From Pleurocapsa minor GSE-CHR-MK 17-07R (lineage in GTDB: Bacteria > Chloroflexota > Anaerolineae > Aggregatilineales > Phototrophicaceae), in the NCBI GenBank assembly GCA_019359125.1, contig JAHHHY010000001.1:682001-746000 (forward strand): 64,000 bases of DNA, read 5' to 3'. Every line of letters starts with the position of its first letter. Positions within the stretch are counted from its first letter, which is position 1. The position numbers and the translations under genes were made by a program. Shown here piece after piece: positions 26,183 to 34,141 of this stretch. A model generated the notes under the pieces. The model was not told where the DNA came from. It made no database searches and saw nothing but the letters and a program-made list of their open reading frames with translations.

Positions 26183-26650
26183 TTACTCCACCTTTTTGAT
26201 TTTGAAGGTGATAACGCCACCCGGCGTAGTCACCTTGACCTTATCGCCCTTTTTGTGGCCCAGCAGCGCCGAACCGACCGGGCTCTGATTGGAGATTTTG
26301 CCATCTTTCGGGCTGGCCTCGGCAGCGCCCACGATCGTATACACTTCCTCGTCGCTGGTGCCATCTTCCACGATGGTCACGCGCGAACCCACGCCGACCG
26401 CGGTCGCGCCATTCTGCGTCTCAACGACGACTGCGCCGCGCAGAATCGCCTCGATGTGTTTGATGCGCCCCTCGATGAAGCCCTGCTGCTCTTTTGCATC
26501 GTGATAGTCAGCGTTTTCCTTCAGGTCACCCATCGAGACAGCTTCCGCCAGCTTGATCGACAGTTCCGGTCGACGAACATTCTTCAGTTCGTTCAACTCG
26601 CGTTCCAGGTTTTCCTTGCCTTCTACGGTCAGATACTGGACTTCAGCCAT
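26183..26650 (-). CDS. greA: transcription elongation factor GreA
   Basis: The 155-residue protein has an N-terminal coiled coil (LTVEGKENLERELNELKNVR, MGDLKENADYHDAKEQQGFI with the acidic tip) and a C-terminal FKBP-like domain (SPVGSALLGHKKGDKVKV). It stimulates RNA polymerase transcript cleavage during backtracking. ATG at 26650 was chosen because AAGGAAG lies 8 nt upstream on the minus strand; a GTG two codons earlier is too close to it. It has its own promoter (26804-26832) and an unusually long leader of about 147 nt with a short non-conserved frame. Confidence 0.96.
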   Translation of the reverse strand: MAEVQYLTVEGKENLERELNELKNVRRPELSIKLAEAVSMGDLKENADYHDAKEQQGFIEGRIKHIEAILRGAVVVETQNGATAVGVGSRVTIVEDGTSDEEVYTIVGAAEASPKDGKISNQSPVGSALLGHKKGDKVKVTTPGGVITFKIKKVE

Positions 26651-26803
26651 GCTCACTGCTTCCTTGGATTACTCTTACCCTGCGTGTTCACGAAGACACT
26701 TTGCCTGCTGGCCATCATCGACAAAACCAAACTCCCCGCCAGGCGCATCACTGCGACATCGTGCTGGTGTTCGGTTAGATTTTTTCAGACAAGTGACAAG
26801 ACC

Positions 26804-26832
26804 AGTATATGAATTACTGGCGCAAAGGTCAA
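26804..26832 (-). promoter_or_regulatory. sigma70-like promoter of greA
   Basis: On the minus strand, TTGACC (26832-26827), a 17-bp spacer and TATACT (26809-26804) form a strong promoter. The -35 box overlaps the stop codon of the upstream M23 gene. Confidence 0.7.
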
Positions 26833-27923
26833 CCCGCGCGTACCTCCAGCCACGTCGTCCTGCCATTCGGCACGTACACCGTCTCGCGGAACAGCACACG
26901 GCCATTATCGCTCAGCGTCACCTGATAATAGCCCGCCGGCAGGTCGCCCAGCACATAATTTTCGCCAAACACGCTGTCGCCATTCACCGAGTTATCGGCA
27001 TAGCTGAAGGCATAACGAATCGCGCGCGACGTCCCGCCCTGTGGCTCGACAATCAGCGTGGCGTCATACAGCAGGTTGCCCGCGGCATCCACGATGCGCC
27101 CGGCCAGCGTGCCAAACGAGAAGTACGGCCGCATCCACAGCGCCGGATTGCGCGTGGCATTGAAGTCATACGGGTTGCCCACGCGCACTTCAAAATGCAG
27201 GTGTGGCCCCTGCGCGATGCCAGTGCCACCCACTTCGCCAATCTTGCTGCCCGCCGAAACCCCCTGCCCCGGCGCGACATCCACCGTGCTCAGGTGGCCA
27301 TACAGCGTATAGACCGGCTGGCCAGCGCCATCCGTCAGGTTATGCTGGATGACGATCATATTGCCATAGTAGTTGTTGTAGGGGCCGTACAGCGTGGACA
27401 GGTCGTCACCGGCATACAACACCGTGCCGTCCGCAGGGGCCAGCACATCCGTGCCAGTCGGATTCACCAGGTCGACACCACGATGCACCTGCAGGCGGCC
27501 ACCAGCCGTATTGCCATACGGGTACGTCCACGCGATGTAATTCACGTTCTGGTCAGAGATCGGCCGCTGGAAGAAATAGTGGTCAGCGATCTGTGAGGCC
27601 GGATCAATCTGCGCGGGCGGCGTCCAGGTCGCCCCCGGCGGCGCGTCGCTGGTCGGTGTATAGGTCGGCGGGCCGGATGTTGGCGACGTGCTGGGCGTGA
27701 CAGATGCGCGCGGCGTGTTGGTGGGCAGCAGGAACAGCGTGGCAGTCGGGCTGGGAGTGGCGCTGGCAATCGGGCGCATACGCGGCGTATTGGTGGGCAG
27801 CAGCACGATGGTAGGCGTGGCTGATGCCTGGGGTGCACCCTGGGCATAGGTGATCAGGGCGGCGCCCAGCGACAACGAAAACGATACGGCCAGAGCCGCT
27901 GCAAAACCAATCTGTCGATTCAT
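26829..27923 (-). CDS. secreted M23-family metallopeptidase with Thr/Pro stalk
   Basis: The 364-residue protein has an N-terminal signal or anchor helix (~5-25) and a Thr/Pro-rich stalk (~30-105) with two LLPTNTPR repeats. The LytM/M23 domain (~125-260) has zinc ligands His147 and Asp151 (VHRGVDL) and His243 in GPHLHFE, with His210 in LYGHLS. A beta-rich C-terminal domain (~275-364, carboxypeptidase-regulatory-like: AGRIVDAAGNLLYDATLIVE) ends it. It likely cleaves peptidoglycan cross-bridges or recognises peptidoglycan. ATG 27923 overlaps the stop of ftcD (ATGA). The catalytic residues are intact. Confidence 0.9.
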   Translation of the reverse strand: MNRQIGFAAALAVSFSLSLGAALITYAQGAPQASATPTIVLLPTNTPRMRPIASATPSPTATLFLLPTNTPRASVTPSTSPTSGPPTYTPTSDAPPGATWTPPAQIDPASQIADHYFFQRPISDQNVNYIAWTYPYGNTAGGRLQVHRGVDLVNPTGTDVLAPADGTVLYAGDDLSTLYGPYNNYYGNMIVIQHNLTDGAGQPVYTLYGHLSTVDVAPGQGVSAGSKIGEVGGTGIAQGPHLHFEVRVGNPYDFNATRNPALWMRPYFSFGTLAGRIVDAAGNLLYDATLIVEPQGGTSRAIRYAFSYADNSVNGDSVFGENYVLGDLPAGYYQVTLSDNGRVLFRETVYVPNGRTTWLEVRAG

Positions 27924-28840
27924 TCGAAAATACACTCGCTATAGTCGTTCGTGATTTCGCCGATACGATCTTCCAGAATCTGGGCGCGGGCGCCCTGCGG
28001 AAGTCGCAGGCTCTTGAAGGCATAGTCCGCCAGGGCGGCACGCGGCGTCAGGCCAATCAGCTCAGACTCCGTCACCTGCACACCGTAGGATGCAGCCAGC
28101 TCGTGCAGGCGCGTCATCACCTCAAACAGGCCGTTGACACGGAAATCAGTCAGATTCATCGAGACCTGCGCCCGGCCATCCACCAGCAGCCCCAACGCCT
28201 TGACAGCACGCAGGCCGCCGCCAGATTCGCGAATCGCCAGTGCAATTTCCCGCGCAATCGAGACATCGCGCGTGGACAAGTACACGTTGAACGCGATCAA
28301 CGGACCGCGTGCGCCCACGATCATACCGCCGCCTGTGCCCACCAGAGACGGTCCCTCGTCTGGATGCCAGCGCGGGTCGTGGCCGATGCCATCGCGCAGA
28401 GACTCAAAACCGCCCTGGCGCACATGCGCCAGATTCACGCGATCGGCCTGCCGTGCTGCCGACTCATAGTAGTACACAGGCACGCTGAAGGATTGGGCAG
28501 CGCGCGCGCCAAAGGTGTGCGCCAGCGCGACGCAGGCCTCCAGGCTGATATTGCGTAAGGGGACAAACGGCACCACATCGACAGCGCCAATACGCGGGTG
28601 TACCCCCGTGTGCGCGCGGATATCAATCTCGCGCAGGGCCACCGCCGCGCCGCGCAGCATGCCCTCCACAACTGTGTCCGGGGACCCGATAAAGGTCACC
28701 ACGCTGCGGTGATGGTCGGCATCCAGGTTGACATTCAGCACCTGGGCGCCAGCGGACGCAATCGCTTCAGCAATGCCCTGCACCACGTCCATGCGGCGGC
28801 CTTCGCTGAAATTAGGGATGCACTCAACCAGCTGCGTCAT
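27920..28840 (-). CDS. ftcD: glutamate formimidoyltransferase
   Basis: The 306-residue protein covers both formiminotransferase subdomains: QLVECIPNFSEGRRMDVVQ, LDADHHRSVVTFIGSPDTVV, HTGVHPRIGAVDVVPFVPL and SMNLTDFRV. It transfers the formimino group from formiminoglutamate to tetrahydrofolate in histidine degradation. It lacks the cyclodeaminase domain found in the mammalian fusion. No hut genes are nearby. It is wedged between two cell-surface genes with overlaps of 17 nt (upstream) and 4 nt (downstream). Confidence 0.92.
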   Translation of the reverse strand: MTQLVECIPNFSEGRRMDVVQGIAEAIASAGAQVLNVNLDADHHRSVVTFIGSPDTVVEGMLRGAAVALREIDIRAHTGVHPRIGAVDVVPFVPLRNISLEACVALAHTFGARAAQSFSVPVYYYESAARQADRVNLAHVRQGGFESLRDGIGHDPRWHPDEGPSLVGTGGGMIVGARGPLIAFNVYLSTRDVSIAREIALAIRESGGGLRAVKALGLLVDGRAQVSMNLTDFRVNGLFEVMTRLHELAASYGVQVTESELIGLTPRAALADYAFKSLRLPQGARAQILEDRIGEITNDYSECIFE

Positions 28841-30485
28841 CGTCTTTTCGGTGTGACTTCAGGGCGGAGACGGCGTGCAGCTTAGCCAGCTGCTCATTGC
28901 GGATGACCTTATTATTCCACTTCTGATACAGGGGCTGGTTGACCAGCGGATCGACCGCGTAACGCCATTCGCCCTCCCCAACTTCGCGCAGCACTGAACG
29001 ACAGTTTGTGCAGCGGATCGTGTGCGTAGGGCGAGGAATGCCCAGCACGCGCCCGGTACGCGTTTCAGGCACCAGAGTACCTGTTTCACAGGCCGGACAC
29101 TGGTCAATGACGAAACCTTGCGAGAATCGCTCGGAACGGGTGACGCCGCGCCAATAGAACGCGGCATAGGTGACCACGCCGGCCAGCGCAATCACCGCAA
29201 TTACTGCCTCAAGCGGCACGCCCCCGCCCTGTTCCGTGGGCCCATCGGCCTGCGCCGGGATGAGCGCTGGCGTCCCGGAGGCGGCAGCTTCCGGTGCTGA
29301 GGACGCTGTCGGGCTGGCTGGAGCCTCTGTCGGCATGACCGGCGCGGTGGAGGGCGCATTCGTCGGGCTAGGCTCATCCGTGGGCACATCTGTTGCGATG
29401 GGCACCAGCGCCTGGGCGGTCTGCGTGAGCATTGTATTGACGACTGCCGTCTCCAGCACAATGCGCGTTGCCGTCGCCGCATTGTTCGACAGGGTCGGCG
29501 GAGATGTTTGGGTCGGGGGGGCGGTCTGAGTTGGCAGCACTGTTTCGGTAGGAGGCACATCCGTCGCCGTCGGCGGCACACGAGTTTCCGTCGGCAGCAC
29601 TACTGTTTCCGTGGGGGGGACAGCCGTATTTGTCGCCGTCGGCGGCATCAGGCTGGGCGTCAGCGTGTTGGTTAGCGGAAGCTGTGTGCGGGTGCGCGTT
29701 GCAACCGGCGTATGAGAGGGCGTCTCGCTGGCGGTGGCCGATGGCGCGATGGTGGCCGTAGCCTGCTGCGGCAGTGGCGTGCGCGTTGGCCGGGCGGTGC
29801 GGGTGCTGGTCGGGGCCTGTATGTCTGTGGGCGCAGCGGTCTGCGTGGCCGGGTGCGATGCCGTCTGCGTCGGGCGCAATGTGGGCGTTAAAGACGGAGT
29901 CAGCGTGGGCGTATGCGTCGCTGTCGCCGTCATAGTAAAAGAAGCTGTCAGGGTGGGTGTTGATGTGCGCGTCGGCGTAGCTGTCGCGGTTCGCGTGGCT
30001 GAAGCAGTCACCGTGGGCGTATGGGTAATGGTGCTGGTGCGCGTCGCCGTGCGTGACTGGGTGAAAGTGGGGCTGGGCGTCAGTGCGCCCGGCACCAGCA
30101 CCGGCAGTGACGCAGGGGTGATGATCCACTGCACCAGCGTACGCGAAATCCAGGCGAAGCCGTCTGCTGTGCGAATTAGCACCCAGCCATTATCGATGTC
30201 ACGAGAGACTGGCTCGACCAGTGCGCCCGCATCCAGAAAACCCACCACTGGAAATCGCTGGCCGGGGCCGCTGCGCAAAAACGCGCCTTCCTCACCGACG
30301 TTGACCCAGTTGGCATTTGGGGTATTGGTGGCCGCGAAGCGGGGCGTTGCGGAGGGCACCAGCGTGTTGGTGGCAAAACCTGTCTCAGGCGTTTCCTGCG
30401 CAGAGGCCTGCCCCATGACAAAAACGGTCACCACGGCGGCGGCAATCAGGCGCGAGACAGACAACTTACGGGCCAACTGTGGCAT
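28824..30485 (-). CDS. SH3-domain surface protein with long Thr/Pro stalk, TM helix and C-terminal zinc ribbon
   Basis: The 553-residue protein has a signal sequence (~1-30) and a bacterial SH3 domain (~57-118: VGEEGAFLRSGPGQRFPVVG, ISRTLVQWI). A ~275-residue Thr/Pro/Ala stalk (~135-410) made of TPT/TAT-like units follows. One membrane helix (~424-446, EAVIAVIALAGVVTYAAFYW) leads to a C-terminal region with a Cys4 ribbon (CPAC at 463-466, CTNC at 492-495). Topology predicts the SH3 domain and stalk outside, zinc ribbon inside. SH3b domains usually bind cell-wall peptides, so it could report wall contact to the cytoplasm. I chose ATG 30485; GTG 30491 is also possible. Confidence 0.8.
   Translation of the reverse strand: MPQLARKLSVSRLIAAAVVTVFVMGQASAQETPETGFATNTLVPSATPRFAATNTPNANWVNVGEEGAFLRSGPGQRFPVVGFLDAGALVEPVSRDIDNGWVLIRTADGFAWISRTLVQWIITPASLPVLVPGALTPSPTFTQSRTATRTSTITHTPTVTASATRTATATPTRTSTPTLTASFTMTATATHTPTLTPSLTPTLRPTQTASHPATQTAAPTDIQAPTSTRTARPTRTPLPQQATATIAPSATASETPSHTPVATRTRTQLPLTNTLTPSLMPPTATNTAVPPTETVVLPTETRVPPTATDVPPTETVLPTQTAPPTQTSPPTLSNNAATATRIVLETAVVNTMLTQTAQALVPIATDVPTDEPSPTNAPSTAPVMPTEAPASPTASSAPEAAASGTPALIPAQADGPTEQGGGVPLEAVIAVIALAGVVTYAAFYWRGVTRSERFSQGFVIDQCPACETGTLVPETRTGRVLGIPRPTHTIRCTNCRSVLREVGEGEWRYAVDPLVNQPLYQKWNNKVIRNEQLAKLHAVSALKSHRKDDDAAG
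29256..30083 (-). repeat. low-complexity Thr/Pro codon repeat inside the SH3 stalk gene
   Basis: About 830 bp encode imperfect TPT, TAT and PTET units; a PPTETVxLPTxT block recurs near residues 290-325. It is a coding repeat, not intergenic, and is prone to slippage and length variation between strains. Confidence 0.8.
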
Positions 30486-30530
30486 GTACACCCTGCATCA
30501 GGTGAAAAACGCATTCAAGGTCAAGCGAAC

Positions 30531-30539
30531 ATCTTAGCA
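30531..30539 (-). promoter_or_regulatory. extended -10 promoter of the SH3-M23 cluster
   Basis: On the minus strand, TGCTAAGAT (30539-30531) is a TGn-extended -10 about 45 nt before the SH3-protein start. The -35 is weak. Confidence 0.4.
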
Positions 30540-30576
30540 CAGTCGGCACCCCGCGGCTATGGCGCAGGGACCATCG

Positions 30577-31308
30577 TCAGGGAGTCATCGTGAAGACTGC
30601 CGTCTGCCCGGTCGGCTGGTTGTTGACCAGAAACTGCACTTCCCATGTACCAGGGCTGAACGTCACATCGGTCGGCTCGATATAGAACCACAGACAGAAA
30701 TCGGCATCATCCTGGGGAATCTGATAAGCGCTGTTGGAATAGACCACCTGCCCGGCTGTGCTCCATGTCGCGCTGATGGCTGTGCCGCCCAGCGCATTGA
30801 TGATGCGCGTCGTCGCATACAGCCGCGCGGAACCTGCACCCACCGTTGACTGTATCGAGACCGCGCAGCCATCGGAATCACGCACCGTCAGCGCCACCCC
30901 CACCTGTGTGAGCTGATTGACCGCGCCGCCTTCGGGAATAGGCTGATTCGGGTCCGCGGTGGGCATCGCATCAATCGGCCCCATCATGCCGGGCGTCACC
31001 GGGCCGGAATTGGCGACGATCTGCTGTGTCGGCGGAATAGCCGCACGCATGGTGGAGGCAAGCTGCACATTGACCCCATCCACGTTGGCGGCTTCTGTGC
31101 GGGCAACAGCAGCAGTTGCAGCCACCAGCGTGGCGCGCGCATTGATGCCCAGCGCAATCTGCGTGCTTTCGTCAGCGAATGCAGTCACCTCGGCGGCCAG
31201 CGTGGCGCGGGTATCGTTACTGTTCACAATGCCACAGCCAGCCACCAATACACACAGCAGCCACAAGCCCAGCAGCCGTACAATTCTGGAAGAAACGAAG
31301 GGTCGCAA
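30577..31308 (-). CDS. putative lipoprotein of unknown function
   Basis: The start is TTG 31308, with AGGA about 7 nt upstream. The 243-residue protein begins with a lipoprotein signal peptide (LLGLWLLCVLVAGC, Cys25 as lipidation site). An Ala/Thr-rich helical segment (~35-85) and a Pro-rich patch precede a beta-sandwich-like C-terminal domain (~130-243: SDGCAVSIQSTVGAG, WFYIEPTDVTFSPGTWEVQF). No enzymatic motif is seen. Its position upstream of the SH3 and M23 genes suggests an envelope role. Confidence 0.7.
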   Translation of the reverse strand: MRPFVSSRIVRLLGLWLLCVLVAGCGIVNSNDTRATLAAEVTAFADESTQIALGINARATLVAATAAVARTEAANVDGVNVQLASTMRAAIPPTQQIVANSGPVTPGMMGPIDAMPTADPNQPIPEGGAVNQLTQVGVALTVRDSDGCAVSIQSTVGAGSARLYATTRIINALGGTAISATWSTAGQVVYSNSAYQIPQDDADFCLWFYIEPTDVTFSPGTWEVQFLVNNQPTGQTAVFTMTP

Positions 31309-31347
31309 GCAGGTGTCCTGTCGGCATATGCGAGCACAATGCCCGCT

Positions 31348-31356
31348 ATTCTACCA
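31348..31356 (-). promoter_or_regulatory. extended -10 promoter of the lipoprotein gene
   Basis: On the minus strand, TGGTAGAAT (31356-31348) lies 40 nt before the TTG start. It is back-to-back with the tRNA promoter. Confidence 0.4.
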
Positions 31357-31367
31357 TCTGGCGTCGC

Positions 31368-31396
31368 TTGCACCACTGCCGTCTGACTGATACAAT
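31368..31396 (+). promoter_or_regulatory. sigma70-like promoter of tRNA-Arg
   Basis: TTGCAC (31368-31373), a 17-bp spacer and TACAAT (31391-31396) form the promoter. Initiation near 31403 is 7 nt before the mature tRNA 5' end. Confidence 0.65.
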
Positions 31397-31409
31397 ACCT
31401 TCACTATCC

Positions 31410-31481
31410 GCCCCCATAGCTCAGAGGATAGAGCGTCGCCCTCCGGAGGCGAAGGCGCAGGTTCGATTCCTGCTGGGGGCA
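31410..31481 (+). tRNA. tRNA-Arg (anticodon CCG)
   Basis: The cloverleaf folds fully. The acceptor stem is GCCCCCA (31410-31416) with TGGGGGC (31474-31480), and A is the discriminator. The D stem is GCTC/GAGC. The anticodon stem is TCGCC/GGCGA, with loop CTCCGGA (31441-31447) giving anticodon CCG. The T stem is GCAGG/CCTGC with loop TTCGATT. It reads CGG codons. The 3' CCA is not encoded. Confidence 0.97.
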
Positions 31482-31495
31482 CTACAGCCTTTCGT

Positions 31496-31516
31496 CCAGC
31501 CTCGGCTGGCGTTTTT
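31496..31516 (+). terminator. short intrinsic terminator after tRNA-Arg
   Basis: CCAGC (31496-31500), loop CTCG, GCTGG (31505-31509), then CGTTTTT. The stem is only 5 bp, but the T-tract is good. Confidence 0.6.
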
Positions 31517-31539
31517 GTTTCAGGTGAGGACGCCCTATC

Positions 31540-32745
31540 ATGACCCTGCGTGCCTACTATACCGATTCGTATACCCATCAGTTTGAGGCCCGCGTGGCAG
31601 GGCGCACCCGCCATCAGGATCGTCCGGCGCTCGTGCTGGACCATACCTATTTCTATCCCAGCAGCGGCGGCCAGCCCCATGATATCGGCCTGATCAATGG
31701 CCTGCGCGTCATCGACGTCATCACCCGCGACGAGGATGCCGCGGTGCTGCATGTCCTGGAGGGCGAACTTCCCGAAGACGTCGATGCGATTTCCGGCCAC
31801 GTCGACTGGGGGCGCCGTTTCGACCATATGCAGCATCACACGGGCCAGCACATCCTCACGCAGGCGTTTGTCCAGATCGCTGGTGTGCCGACAGTCGGCT
31901 TTCACCTGAGCAGTGGCACCGTGACCATCGACCTTGAGACGCCTTCCCTGGCCGATGCACACATTGCCGAGGCAGAGGCGCTGGCCAACCGCATCATCTG
32001 GGAGAATCATCCTGTCAGCGCGACGATTGTCGACCTGAACGACACGGCCAACGTGCGCATCCGCCGGCTGCCGCCGCATCTGCTGACGGGCGGCCTGCGC
32101 GTAATCGATATCGATGGCTTCGATGTCACGGCCTGCGGCGGCACGCATGTCGCAGGGACGGGTGAAATTGGCCTGCTCAAGGTCATTCGCGCCGAAAAGC
32201 GTGGCGACAAAACGCGCATCGAATTCTGCTGCGGCGGACGCGCCCTGCAGGATTATCGTGCCCGCCATGACGTGACCTCTGCGCTGGCTGCATCGCTCTC
32301 GGTGGGTCTGGGTGATATTCCCGCTTCGGTGGCACGGTTGCAGGATGCGTTCCGTAGCGCACAGCGCGAGCTGAAAGCGGCGGCTTCCGCCCTGCTGATG
32401 CACGAGGCGCAGGCCATTCTGGCCGCCCTGGAGCCTGACACACGCGCCGTGCTGGTGCACGTGTACGAGCGGCGGGCGGCTGATGACCTGAAGACGCTGG
32501 CAAACGCGCTGGTCGCCCGGCCGGGCACCGTCGCGCTGCTGGCCTCGGTGGATGATAAAACAAACTGCGTGTTCGCCCGCTCGGCAGACCTCAACGCTGA
32601 CATGGGCGCGCTGCTGAAGACGACGTTGGCGGCATTAGGCGGGCGCGGCGGCGGACAGCCAACCCTGGCACAGGGCGCCGCGCCGACCGTCGATGCCAGT
32701 GCCGTGCGTGCCGCGCTCGATCAGGCAGCTGCATCGCTGGCATAA
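31540..32745 (+). CDS. alaX: alanyl-tRNA editing protein (AlaX-type, with DHHA1 tail)
   Basis: The 401-residue protein is homologous to the editing domain of AlaRS. YFYPSSGGQPHDIG is the substrate pocket, and zinc ligands His100/His104 lie in HHTGQH and Cys199/His203 in ACGGTH. A coiled region and a DHHA1-like C-terminal domain end in GGRGGGQPTLAQGA. It deacylates Ser- or Gly-mischarged tRNA-Ala in trans. AGGTGAGG precedes the ATG. It follows a tRNA gene but has a terminator between. It is convergent with the YcaQ-like gene, 6 nt apart. Confidence 0.92.
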   Translation: MTLRAYYTDSYTHQFEARVAGRTRHQDRPALVLDHTYFYPSSGGQPHDIGLINGLRVIDVITRDEDAAVLHVLEGELPEDVDAISGHVDWGRRFDHMQHHTGQHILTQAFVQIAGVPTVGFHLSSGTVTIDLETPSLADAHIAEAEALANRIIWENHPVSATIVDLNDTANVRIRRLPPHLLTGGLRVIDIDGFDVTACGGTHVAGTGEIGLLKVIRAEKRGDKTRIEFCCGGRALQDYRARHDVTSALAASLSVGLGDIPASVARLQDAFRSAQRELKAAASALLMHEAQAILAALEPDTRAVLVHVYERRAADDLKTLANALVARPGTVALLASVDDKTNCVFARSADLNADMGALLKTTLAALGGRGGGQPTLAQGAAPTVDASAVRAALDQAAASLA

Positions 32746-32751
32746 CGCGCA

Positions 32752-34014
32752 TCAGGCTTTCAGGGCGCGTTTCCAGATGGACGGCACGCGTTCCGTGAAG
32801 GTGAGTTCGTGCGCGCCAAGGAACTGCGCCAGCTGGCCAATTGCGCCGCGCACAGCTTTCGCGGTATCCGCTGATGCCGGCGCATCGTCCTCGGCAAATA
32901 CCGCGTGCACATCGTAGCGTTTCGACTTCTTGTCATACGACGAATCGACGCGCCCGATCAGCCGGTCTTCGTGCACAATCGGCAGCACGTAGTAACCGAA
33001 TTTACGTTTGTCCTTCGGCACATAAATCTCAATATTGAAGTCAAAGCTGAACAGCTGGCGGGTGCGCTCGCGGTCGCAGATCAGATTGTCGAACGGCGAA
33101 AGCAGCGTCGTGCGCGGGCCGTAATCGTCGCCGCGTTCCAGCTTTTCAATCAGCGGCACGTCTGAGGCCAGCACATAATGCGGCCCGATCGGGGAGCGGC
33201 CATCGTCGCCAATGATGCGGGCGGCCAGCAGACGGCCTTTGGCCTGCAAACGGTCCAACGACGCGCGCATGTCGCCATAACGGTTCCGGATGAAGTGATA
33301 GTTGATCTCTTTCGGCCGTCCGATGCCCATCGCCCCCAGCGCCAGCACAATCGCCTCGTCAGTCACTTGATCTGAAGGCGGCGGTAATGCACCGGCGATA
33401 TGCGGAAACACGCGCTCTGTCAGGTCCCACTGCTTCTGGCCGCCCACGCGCCCGGCCACGCAGATTTCGCCCGTCACCCACAAATGATCGAGCATCCGGC
33501 TGACGTTGCGGCCGCTGGTCCAGCCCGTGCTCACCCAGTCAGATGGATGAATGCCCTCCCCTTCGAGCTGGCGCGACAGACGCGGCCCTTTCTCACGAAT
33601 CTCATCGAGAATGAACTGGCGCAGCGGCGCATTGGCGTCCGCCCACTCACGCACCTTGCGCTCCCAGTCGGTGTCGCCCTGGTAGCGCTGGCGCATCATC
33701 GGCAGGTGCAGCGGGTAATCTTCGGTCAGCACAATCGATGCTGCATGCGCCCAGTACTCAAACAGGGCGCGGCGCTGCCACAACAGCTCATCCAGCGCCT
33801 GCGGGGCATACGGCCCCACCCGGCTGAACGTGACCAGCGTGTGACTGCGCGCCACTGCGCTGATCGGATCGAGTTGCAAACAGCGGATCGAACGCACGAC
33901 ATCGAGGATGCCGTCGGCCGTGGGAGGAGCCTGTTCGCCGGCCAGGCGCTGCTTTACCAGCGACAGACGGCGGGCGGTCTGTGTTGAAAGGGTCAGTTGA
34001 TGCGTGTGTGTCAT
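32752..34014 (-). CDS. ycaQ: YcaQ/AlkX-like winged-helix DNA glycosylase
   Basis: The 420-residue protein is of the HTH_42/DUF1006 family. Repeated winged helices include LSLVKQRLAG, the catalytic-region motif CLQLDPISAVARSHTLVTFS with QLD at residues 47-49 (the Gln-x-Asp form associated with YcaQ), and YYVLPIVHEDRLIGRVDSSY near the C-terminus. E. coli YcaQ unhooks interstrand crosslinks and removes alkylated bases. ATG 34014 was chosen because homology begins there; the longer frame would run into the divergent GH gene promoter. No lesion-producing biosynthetic genes are adjacent. Confidence 0.85.
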   Translation of the reverse strand: MTHTHQLTLSTQTARRLSLVKQRLAGEQAPPTADGILDVVRSIRCLQLDPISAVARSHTLVTFSRVGPYAPQALDELLWQRRALFEYWAHAASIVLTEDYPLHLPMMRQRYQGDTDWERKVREWADANAPLRQFILDEIREKGPRLSRQLEGEGIHPSDWVSTGWTSGRNVSRMLDHLWVTGEICVAGRVGGQKQWDLTERVFPHIAGALPPPSDQVTDEAIVLALGAMGIGRPKEINYHFIRNRYGDMRASLDRLQAKGRLLAARIIGDDGRSPIGPHYVLASDVPLIEKLERGDDYGPRTTLLSPFDNLICDRERTRQLFSFDFNIEIYVPKDKRKFGYYVLPIVHEDRLIGRVDSSYDKKSKRYDVHAVFAEDDAPASADTAKAVRGAIGQLAQFLGAHELTFTERVPSIWKRALKA

Positions 34015-34128
34015 GAGGGCCACCCCGCACGCCGCAAGCATGCGCGTCAAGAAAATATGTTCTATAGGGTATCCAAACAGTCGGGCAAGCGCAAGGATGA
34101 CCCTCGTGCAATTGCGCCCCGGCCCGGC

Positions 34129-34134
34129 TATCAT
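34129..34134 (+). promoter_or_regulatory. -10 box 7 nt before the glycoside hydrolase start (leaderless-type)
   Basis: TATCAT lies at 34129-34134, with the start ATG at 34142 and no Shine-Dalgarno between them. No good -35. Confidence 0.35.
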
Positions 34135-34141
34135 CCCGTGC

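Noticed and set aside
26657-26755. Small open frame in the greA leader ending just before greA
   Set aside because: No SD, no recognisable composition and no repeated codons; probably chance in a 147-nt leader.
29256-30083. Repeat array resembling a CRISPR or minisatellite
   Set aside because: The repeats are short, imperfect, in frame and encode a Thr/Pro stalk; there are no spacers of constant length.
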